Below are positions 55,900 to 64,000 of a stretch of 64,000 bases of DNA, piece after piece (positions within the stretch are counted from its first letter, which is position 1; every line of letters begins with the position of its first letter). Source of the stretch: Sabethes cyaneus (taxonomy: Eukaryota; Arthropoda; Insecta; Diptera; Culicidae); the NCBI RefSeq assembly GCF_943734655.1, contig NC_071354.1, positions 6,235,001-6,299,000 of the forward strand. The letters run 5' to 3'. The notes beneath the pieces were generated by a model, which saw only the letters and a program-made list of their open reading frames with translations, made no database searches and was not told where the DNA came from. The position numbers and the translations under genes are program-made.

Positions 55900-56008
55900 G
55901 CACAAAATCCGCATAAATGGCAAGGATATACTTTCATTACACCAACCTTTTGCGATCACTGCGGTTCGATGTTGCACGGGATCGCGCATCAGGGTTTAAA
56001 ATGTCAAG
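55900..56008 (+). CDS. Conventional protein kinase C, C1B first-half exon B (alternative type)
   Basis: This 109-base exon encodes [14 protein letters not shown] then [15 protein letters not shown] and HQGLKCQ. All C1 zinc ligands of this half are present with canonical spacing (H, twelve residues, CX2C, thirteen residues, C). Phase 0 at the start and phase 1 at the end are identical to exon A at 35177-35288, and both donors follow G with GT (CAAG|GTACTT here). The two exons share [15 protein letters not shown] and the fold positions but differ in the ligand-binding loop: histidine replaces tyrosine at C1 position 22. It most likely replaces exon A in some transcripts, giving a C1B with altered diacylglycerol or membrane affinity. 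No decay is visible, so it looks functional. The gene symbol is by similarity. Confidence 0.9.
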
Positions 56009-56018
56009 GTACTTTCCG

Positions 56019-56049
<31 letters not shown>

Positions 56050-57110
56050 CTAAGTTTCATATTTTTTCTTTCGACGCGCATTTCCTATCCATCTATCAGT
56101 CCATCGGAAGTTTTTGCTCCATTCCCACCGAGTCACCCACCACCATCAGATTCAGTTCCGAACTTTGTTTCGTTTACTTTGAGAAGATAGTTTTTCGCAA
56201 CTCTTCAACAGCTTCAAACTGTTCCAAACTATTGCTTCCTTCCTTCAAGCAAAAAAAAACTTGCATCTTAATGAAAAACCACAAGAGCCGCTTTCGGACG
56301 TGTTCCTTCCCGTACCCGATAGTTTCGAATGAAAACAGCTTCCTAAAGCTGCTGCAACCCCACTTCCGGTTTCTGACCAACAAGCTCCTGAACGTGTACA
56401 CAACTTAATTAGCCGGCTCGGCTTCACCGATTAGAGATAGACAGACTCTTGCTCATTAGTACCTAGGTATTGTACTGTTTAGTCGTCACACCAAAACCAA
56501 ACTGCACCAATAGTGGAGCGCGCAAAACAGAAGCTTTTGCCCTAGCTTTTGGAACCACTCTGCACCACAAACCAGCAATTGCAAAAAATGTTTTTCCTTC
56601 CAATGTGTAGATAATACTCGTCATCAAGTAGGCTGTGGTCATCGCAGTATGCTCCGACTGACCCGAATAGAAAATGAGTTGCCATGATATGTAGTATGTA
56701 GGTATGAGTTAAAAACGAAAAAAAAACATGGAATCTGTACATAGCTAAGTATGCGGTAGTGATTTAGAATAGTTAAAAAAAATACACGCACACACACACT
56801 GTCTCAAACTGTCGAGTCAAAATGTTCCTAGTTTGTGAGCATGCAACCTACACACTAGGTATTGCCATTGGTTTTATTCGCACCGAAATGTGTGCTGCGG
56901 CTGCAGCGGAAACCATTTTCCTAATTAACATTTTGACAGCGGGCTGCTTTCCCGTAGGTAACACATGAAAACTACTTGGAAAGCACTTAATGGAGCACTG
57001 GTGTGCCCAGAATCCCCCGCAAAGTGGGGCACCCGATCTTTTAGAAGATTGTTTCTGGCTGGAAAAATGGAATAATCGTATAACTTATCATAAAAATACC
57101 GGCCTATTAA
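56009..57110 (+). other. Intron downstream of exon B
   Basis: Begins with a (CT)n run at 56018-56042, 10 bases into the intron. No further exon was found to the window end: the next expected segment (C1B CDMNVH-like) was not seen. 56400-57110 shows no feature. Confidence 0.65.
56018..56042 (+). promoter_or_regulatory. (CT)n tract beside exon B donor, possible PTB site
   Basis: Twelve CT units starting 10 bases after the exon B 5' splice site. Together with the CTCTCT/TCTT-rich acceptor tract at 55855-55899 it places polypyrimidine-tract-binding-protein type sites on both sides of exon B. Function is inferred. Confidence 0.4.
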
Positions 57111-57560
57111 TGTCAAAACTCCGGACTTTCGGGTGCAATTGAATTTTGAATCAAAGTTGAACTGGATAAAAAATTAGAGTTGAAATTCGATTTATAATCA
57201 GACTTGGCATCCCAAGCAACAATGTGAGTTTTATTGTACTCTTATGGTGGTCTTGAAGACTAATTTTGGTCCTAAATGCCATCATAAGAGTGTAATAAAA
57301 CTCAAATTGTTACTTGGGATAGGACAGTTAATTATACTTCAATTTGGAATAATTTGCGCTTGAAGCTTTACTGCATATTGAACTGGAAATTAGACTTAAA
57401 ATTTGGTTTTAAATTTAGAGTAATTTGAACTTGGAATTTCATTTGAAATTGGCATTGAATTAGACTTGGAATAGAATTTGAAAGTAAAGTTGGACCTGCA
57501 AATGGAATTTAAATTTGAATAGCAATGGATTCGAAATTAGAAACAAAGTTATATGTGAAA
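57111..57560 (+). repeat. Degenerate A/T-rich short-period repeat, head of a composite repeat
   Basis: Starts AACTCCGGACTTTCGGGTGC and runs through loosely repeated GAAATTAGACTTGAAATT words into the pyrimidine array. It is the same module as 1961-2280 (inverted) and 59826-59905. A MITE is inserted at 57207-57320. Confidence 0.65.
57207..57320. mobile_element. Short palindromic MITE, copy 2
   Basis: About 114 bp, nearly all inverted repeat: ATCCCAAGCAACAATGTGAG and its inverse ending TTGTTACTTGGGAT, arms about 46 bp. It is the same family as 51625-51733. Confidence 0.75.
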
Positions 57561-57564
57561 CTGA

Positions 57565-60500
57565 AATTGGCATTTTTCATCTTATTCTTATTCTGTACGT
57601 TTTACTTCTTTTCTATTCCGCTTTTTCTCTTTTTCTGTCACACATGTCCGTTTGTTCTCCTTTGCTGTACGGTTTTATTGGTTTTTGCTCTCACTTTCCT
57701 TCCGTTTTTTTTCTCTTTTTCTCTCGTTTTTCTTTTGTTCTATCTCGTATTCCATTTTTCCAATGTTCAATTTTTCTTCCTATCCTATCGTATTTTCGTA
57801 TCCGTATCCTTCGTATTTTCGTTCCTTTTCTCGTCATGTTTTTCATTAGTTTTTAAATTATTTTTTTCCCGTTTTCATGCTTTTCTCTTCTCTTTTTCCC
57901 TTTATTTCGTTTCCAGTTTTCGTCTTTTTATAACTCTTTTCATCTCCTCTGCTGCTTTGAAGACAGCGCTTTTCTGTCACGTTTATTCTGTTTTTGGCTC
58001 CATTTTTTTCCTTTCCTCTCCGGCTTGCCTTCCTCTCTTTCTTTAGTTTGATTTTCTTTTCTTCTTTTTATGTTCCATTTTGCCGTTTTTCCTCTCATCC
58101 TTTTTCCTTTTATATCCCGTCTAACATCTTTTTGCTGTTTTCCTTGTTTCCTCTATTGGTTTACTTGGTTTTCTCTCTCGCTATTGTTCTTTTCCCTGTC
58201 ATGTCGGTTTCTTGTTTTCTGTTCCATTCCGTTTCTTGTCTCGTTTTTTCTTTTGTTCGCCAGCTATTTCCTCTTCCTCGGTTCCTTTTTCTATTCAGTT
58301 TCTGGCCCTATTCCTGAGTCTTGAGTCCCTTTTTCGTCTTTTTTCATGTCCGTTTGTGCTCGTTTTCAGGTCCGTTTTTCCTGTTTTCTTGTTTCGTTCT
58401 TTGTCAATTTCTGTTTCGACTTTGTCGGTTCTGGTTTTCATCTTTCTTCGCTTTTCAACTCCTTGTCTATCCTTGTTTTGTTTTCATCTGTTCTGTTTTT
58501 CTTCTGAACATGTCATATTTTCTCTCCTTTTTCTGTCACTTTCTGTTTTTTACCGTTTTAGGCCATTACAAATATTTTATAAAGTAAGAGATTATTTTAA
58601 TCGAACCAAAAAAATGTGGGTCTTAAGCATTTTTACTTAAAGTTTGAACGTGAAAACCAAATCTATTCTTCCTTTTAATATATGCGCTATTATTTTCCAT
58701 GCAAAAATCTACGCAAAAATAGCCAAAAGCGAAAGAAAATTTTTTTGGCCGATTTTCGGAAATTCCCGTGTTCGAATTTCCATTTCTGTTTCGTGCTATA
58801 AGCGTTAACTTAACTCGTACACTCATTTTTCGAATTTTCTAGGCAGTTAGAGCTCACAGAAAATTGATTTTGTAAAAAAATTATCTTATATCCTGCAAAT
58901 TATTTTCTTGCCCCCCGATTTTTCAAACCAATTTCCAAGGGAGAGGTGACAAAAACTTTAGAAATAATTTGCAATGGCCTTATCAATTTTGTCCTACGTT
59001 CTCATTTTTTTCTTTCCTGTCTCATTTTTTCCTCTTTTTCTCTTCTTCATTTTCCTGCTATTGTATTTTCTTCTTTTCTTTCCTGCTCAGTGCCACTTTT
59101 TGTTCTTTTATGTCCCGTTTTGCTCCTCATTATCTTCTGCTTATTCTCATTTTCATCGTTTTCTTAATGATTTTTCCTTTTTTCTCTCATTTTTATACTT
59201 TTTGCTTCTATTCTTTACCTTTATCTGTGTATATATATTCTTTTCTATCCCGTCTGACCTCTTTTTCCTCGTTTCTTCGTTGCTCGTTTTCGTCGGTTTG
59301 CTTTTTATCTCATGTTATTTTTCTTTTCTTTTTATTTCTTGTTTACCCTTGTTTTCTGTTCCATATTCCTTGTTCCTTGTTCCTCTTTAATGTTTTTTTG
59401 TTTTTCCTTTTTTCGTAAGTCTTGATTTTCCACTTTGATTCAGTTGTTTGGTTCTGTTTATCCTCATTTATAGGCTCGTTTTTTATTATTTTCTGTTCCG
59501 CCTTTTTTACTTCTTTCCCTCCAGTTTTCTTATAACGTCCTGGTTTTACACCTTTTCTGTCACGTTGTTTTTTCCGTTTTATCTTGCGTTTTCTCTCTAT
59601 TATTTTTGTCTCGGTCACGTATTTTCTCTTTTTCTGTTCTCGTTACTCGCTTTTACTGCTCCTGATTTTCTCTTTTTCAATCCCGTTTTTTCACGTTTTT
59701 GTGTCCCGTTTATTCTCCTTAACTGTCCAGTTCATCGTCATTTTTATGGGTTTTCTCTTTCTTTCTCTCAATTTTCTTCTTTTCTCTTTCGTTCCTTGTC
59801 TCTTGTTGCTCGGTCTCCACGTTATTTGATATTAGACTTAAAATTGGAATTTAAATTTTACTAGGAATGGATTCGAAATTAGACATTTGAAATTGAAATA
59901 GGCATTTTCCTTATCTCATTATCCTGTACGTTTTACTTCTATTCTGTTCTTGTTTTGGTCTTTTTCTGTCACATTTTTCCACTTTTTGTTTTGTTTTTTC
60001 TCCTTTCTGTATGGTTTTCTTGCTTTTTGCACTCACTTTCGTTTGGTTTCTCCTCTTTTTCTTTCGTTTTTCTGTCGTTCTATTCCGTTTCCGTTGTTCC
60101 ATTGTTCTAGTTTTCTTTTTTTTACTTATTTTCAGTTTTTTTTCGTCATTTCACTCATTTTTTATTTTTTTCTTGCTCATTCTCTTTATCACTTTAATTC
60201 ACTTTCTTTTCATTTCCTCTGCTGCCTTGAAGACGAACGTCACGTTTATTCTGTTTTTGGATCCATTTTTTTCCTTTCTTCTCTGGCCTTCCTTACCTTC
60301 CTTATCTTCAGTTTATCGCCTCTCTCGCTCTTTCATTTTAACTTATTCTTTAGTTTGATTTACCAGTGTTTCTTTTCTTCTTTTTCAGTCCCATTTTCCT
60401 GTTTTTTCTCTCATCCTTTTTCCTTGTATATCCCGTCTGGCCTCTTTTCACTGTTTTCCTCGTGTCCTCTATCGGTCTTTTTTCTTCCGTTTGTGCTCGT

Positions 60501-60765
60501 TTTCATGCCAGTTTTTTCAGCTTTCTTGTTTCGTTGTTTGTCATTTTCGCTTAACTTCTTTCCTTCCTTGTTTTTGTTTTCATCTGTTCTGTTCATCCTC
60601 TTAATATGTCCTACTTTTCATGTTTCTGTCCTCATTTTTCCGCATTTACCCTTCTCCATTTTGCTGATCCAGTATTTTCTCTTTTTCTTTCCTCCTTCTC
60701 AATGCCGTTTTTTATTCTATTCTGTTCCGTTTTGCTCTTATTTGGTTCATTTTATCCTCATTTTC
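57565..60765 (+). repeat. Long pyrimidine-rich array with large-scale duplication
   Basis: The plus strand is C/T-rich throughout except for the MITE (58561-58979) and an A/T module (59826-59905). 57523-58160 and 59867-60480 are homologous in order (GGATTCGAAATTAGA, CTGTACGTTTTACTTC, TCCTCTGCTGC, TGAAGAC, ATATCCCGTCT), a 2.34-kb spaced duplication. Frames up to 284 codons (59950-60804) are artefacts of the skew. Confidence 0.8.
58561..58979 (+). mobile_element. PIF/Harbinger-type MITE, copy D
   Basis: TIRs GGCCATTACAAATATTTT and its inverse ending AATTTGCAATGGCC, with TTA on both sides (58558-58560 and 58980-58982). 419 bp; it lacks part of the interior present in copy C. It sits inside the pyrimidine array. 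Confidence 0.8.
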
Positions 60766-60773
60766 TTCATGGT

Positions 60774-62668
60774 TAGGGCTGTCGGTATTGGGCGCTTTTG
60801 GTGAAAACCGGTATTTCGGTATTGGCGTAGAAAATACCGGTAATACCGGTAAAATACCGGTATTAGCAGATTATTCGAAATCAATAGAAATGTTGATGTT
60901 TTTCAGTAAATTTTTTATTTTGAAACATTAGCTTCAGTATTGTTACTTAACAAAATAGAATTGAAGCAGATATAATACACTTAACGATTTAATTTCCTTA
61001 CTGTAGAACGAATTTTATTGCCAACACTTCCAACAATAAAAACACTTCCGCTTTCATTGATGTCTAGCGAACGATTTTAAGCACATCACGAACTTTCCTT
61101 TCATTTCTTCAAATTTATAGTAGAGAGACTCGCCTTTAATTATTTACAAAATATCTTGTATTGTTGCTTCCAGCATAATTAATGCCCCGGTCTCCTACAG
61201 CCTCTCAACAGTTTTTTCACCATCCCCAAACCGGAACTCCAGCATAACGTCTTCCTCTTCATCATCGTTCACAAATACCTTCTCTTCTTTGTTATCAATC
61301 CCACTATTCCAATATAGTGGGATGCAGATTTCATCTCCTTGTGTAATCAATGTATCACTCGAAAGACTTGAAAAATATTCCAAATTCTTTCCTGGCAGAT
61401 CCTTTGTTGGCAAGAATGCTCAAAACGCGCAAAGATCCCCGTATTCTGATCAGAGCCCGGCATCGTCGAAACAAATAAATGAAGCTAACTTTTCCTTACA
61501 TTCGCTTCATATATGAAGCGACTTGTTTCATTTGTTGAGCAGAACGTTTCGCGCAAGCTTCAGCTGAAGCTACTGACTGTGTCAAATGATGACGATTGAC
61601 AGTCATGCACGATTTGTCGATGTTGAGTAGATTAATGTAGGAAATGTTACTCAACATCAATTCAATTGCATTCAATGTCTAGGCTGACCTTTTTCTGAAC
61701 ATTTGATAGAGAAATACAAATGAAACTTTAAAACCGGTCGTCATGATGAAGTGAAAATCGTTTCAATGACGCTGATTTTTGAAATGAAGCGGCGCTGCTT
61801 CAGTTAAAACTGGAGCTTCATTACTTCATTGTTGAATAACAATTTATTAGTGTTGGGTACCGCTAATTCGCTAACCGAGCAATCGCGAAACGCTAATTAG
61901 GCTTCATAATTTATACTCAGACTAGCCGAATTGTTGCTGATCCGTAATTCCAAATGAAGTGCCGCTATTAATTTTGAAATTAATAAACTGTTGAGCATTT
62001 AATCCATTATTATAGGTTTTGATCTTAGTTTTATTAAGAGAGTAATAATTTGTACAGTGATAGATTACAATGCAAGTTGTTGTGATATGTTAAAAAAAAC
62101 TGTGCCTGTAATTTGCAGTTTGCGATTAGTAATTCGCGAAACTTCCTCGATTATCGAGCAAATTGAATTGGTTAGCGAATTAGCGAATTAACGGTGCCCA
62201 ACACTGCAATTTACTATTGTAAGTGACGTTTCTGGGCCCTGATCTTGTTTCCTAAATTCGTTATTTGAGAGCTTCGAATAATTTGTTGGCATTTGAATAC
62301 CAAGTTGTTCAAAAATAAATTGAAACCCGACGTTTGGCTTATACAATGAAACATTTTTACAGCAAAGTTACTCTACTGTGCTTTAAGCGGGTTCAAGAGC
62401 TATAATTATGTGACCCACAATTTCACTCTCTTCATTGTTAGTAGTCTTAGAATCTCGTCGGCATTAACACCAAGTTGTTTTTCTAAGAGTTTTATAATCT
62501 TTTATCAAATTTAGTTCTTATTCGCGTAAGGGGTTGGAAAAAACAAGCAGATTAGAAAATACCGGAAATACCGGTTTTTTGCCTTTCCAAAACCGGTATT
62601 TCGGTATCCAAAAATTGGCCGGTATTACCGGTTTCGGTACTACCGGTACTACCGGTTAGACAGCCCTA
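60774..62668. mobile_element. hAT-type element inserted in the pyrimidine array
   Basis: Ends TAGGGCTGTC and GACAGCCCTA, with an exact 8-bp duplication TTCATGGT (60766-60773 and 62669-62676). Both subterminal regions are packed with ACCGGTATT/CGGTATTGG words. The interior has one 72-codon acidic minus-strand frame (61413-61195) of unknown nature and no transposase. A smaller hAT-like element is nested at 61848-62206. Confidence 0.88.
61848..62206. mobile_element. Nested hAT-type MITE
   Basis: 359 bp. Ends TAGTGTTGGGTACCG and the inverse of CAGTGTTGGGCACCG, each followed by TTAGCGAATTAGCG-type words. Flanking octamers CAATTTAT and CAATTTAC match at seven of eight positions. Confidence 0.8.
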
Positions 62669-62676
62669 TTCATGGT

Positions 62677-64000
62677 TCATGGTTCCTTCTTTTCTTCATA
62701 TTCGTTTTCGTTGGTTTTCTTTTTCTCTCTTGTTATTCTTCTTTTCCTTTTTATTTACCCTTGTTTTCCGTTCCAAATTCTCTTTCTTGTTCCTCTTTTA
62801 TATTTTTTGTTTTTTTTTCTTGAGTCTTGTCTTTCCTCGGTTCCGTGGTTCGTCTGTTTTCTTCCGTTTCCGTTTCCTCATTTTTAGGCTCGTTTTTCAT
62901 CATTTTCTGTCCCGTTTCGGTTCCGGATTTTCTTTTGCATCCAATTTTTTTCGGTTTTCGCCCTTTCCGTTCTTCTCTTATTATTTCTTTTCTGTCACGT
63001 GTCACATGTCTTTCTTTTCCGTGTTATCTTCTATTTTTTGCTCTCCATTTTTTCTTCTTTTTCTCTGTTCTCATTTTTCCTGCTCCTATTTTTCTCCTTT
63101 TCAGTCCCGTTTCTCTACCTTTTTGTGTCCCGTTTATTCTCCTTTTTGCTTCCAGTTTATTCACATTTTATTTCACGTATTCTGTATGAGATTGCCTCCT
63201 TTTCTTCTTATTCATTCATCTTTTCTCTTCCGTTCTTCATCTTATTCTGTCCAGTTTCTTCGTTTTTTGCCTCATTTTTCCTCAGCTTCCCTCAGCTGTC
63301 ACATATTTTATTTCGTTTTATTTTTTCCCATGTCAGTGATTTCTCTCTCTCTCTCTCCTCTTTTTCTGTTCTTCTCGTATTTTAGTAACGTTTTCCGTTT
63401 CCGTCTTTCAGTTTTTTCGCTTCTTTGTCTTTGTCCTACTCCCGTATTTTCTTCTTCTTTGGTTATTTTTGCCTCGATTATTTTCCTTTCTTGTCCAGTT
63501 TATCTCCATTTTTATGGGTTTCTCGAATTTTAATGGCTTTTTTTCTTTTCTCTAACAACTTTTTCTAACTTACTTTATCACCTTTCTTTGTCGTTTTACG
63601 TCTTCGCCTGTTCCGGTTTTCCTCTTTTGGATTTCTCTCGTTTATTGTCAACTTTTTCATCCTATTTTTCCGCGTTGTCGTCCCATATTTCTCCATTTAT
63701 ATCTCGTCTGTTCTCTTTTTGTTCGTTCCTCGTTTTCATCGGATTTAGTTTTCTCTCTTGCTATTTTTTCCCGTTGGGTTTGTCTCTTGTTTTCTATTCC
63801 ATATTCTTTTTCACATCCCTATTTTTCTCTCTCTTGTTTCTCTAATTGTCGTGAGTCTTGACTTCCGTTTTTCGTCTTTTTTCTTCCCTTTTTCTCCGTT
63901 TTTAGGCTCGTTTTTTTGTGAATTTCGATTCGGTCCCGGTTTTCGCTTTTTTTCTGCTTTTCAACTGCTGTTTCGTTCCCTTGTTATGTCCTGCCTTTCC
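62677..64000 (+). repeat. Pyrimidine-rich array, continues past window end
   Basis: The same family as 57565-60765, resuming exactly where the hAT element interrupted it. The AGTCTTG anchor occurs at 62823 and 63854. Frames up to 284 codons are skew artefacts. Confidence 0.8.

Noticed and set aside
59950..63533. 284-codon hydrophobic frames resembling membrane proteins
   Set aside because: The plus strand there is nearly pure C/T, so stop codons cannot occur and F, S and L dominate. Several frames are open at once.
56009..64000. Shared exon for the second half of C1B
   Set aside because: No CDMNVH-like coding segment with a phase-1 acceptor is visible; it probably lies beyond the window.

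Overview
This is non-coding-dominated eukaryotic DNA, most likely from a mosquito-like dipteran (Culicidae). That reading is an inference from two things: a conventional protein kinase C gene with a Pkc53E-like C1 domain, and the mix of transposable elements (Jockey and RTE-like LINEs, tRNA-SINEs with a GCTTTGC tail, hAT, PIF/Harbinger and piggyBac-type MITEs, and a Copia element). I cannot name the species.

The only host coding sequence I can support is three small plus-strand exons of one gene, lying in huge introns. 33994-34076 encodes the second half of C1A. 35177-35288 and 55900-56008 each encode the first half of C1B. The two C1B exons start in phase 0 and end in phase 1, encode the same C1 core and lie 20.6 kb apart, so they look like mutually exclusive alternatives. 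Including both would create a stop six codons into the second. The exon for the first half of C1A, the rest of C1B, C2 and the kinase domain were not found, so the gene continues beyond the window on both sides.

Layout. 1-9.5 kb: nested repeats (long inverted repeats, Harbinger and piggyBac MITEs, LINE and SINE fragments, a decayed Jockey LINE). 9.5-13.9 kb: unique-looking intronic or intergenic DNA. 13.9-22.4 kb: purine/pyrimidine-skewed arrays, MITEs and an RTE-like LINE fragment. 22.5-24.7 kb: an hAT-type element with a perfect 8-bp target duplication. 24.7-28.5 kb: mostly unique DNA. 28.5-33.95 kb: an extraordinary block in which at least eight adjacent or nearby arrays all have a 7-bp period, interrupted by purine/pyrimidine tracts and ending 46 bases before the first kinase exon. 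34-38 kb: intron around exon A. 38-53.4 kb: transposon-rich intron with a 3.8 kb Copia element of near-identical LTRs but a deleted reverse transcriptase. 54-57 kb: intron around exon B. 57-64 kb: a roughly 1-kb-scale pyrimidine-only repeat array into which Harbinger and hAT elements inserted.

Almost all long open frames in the window are by-products of the 7-bp arrays (7 is not divisible by 3, so all frames of a stop-free unit stay open) or of one-strand purine tracts; they are not annotated as genes.
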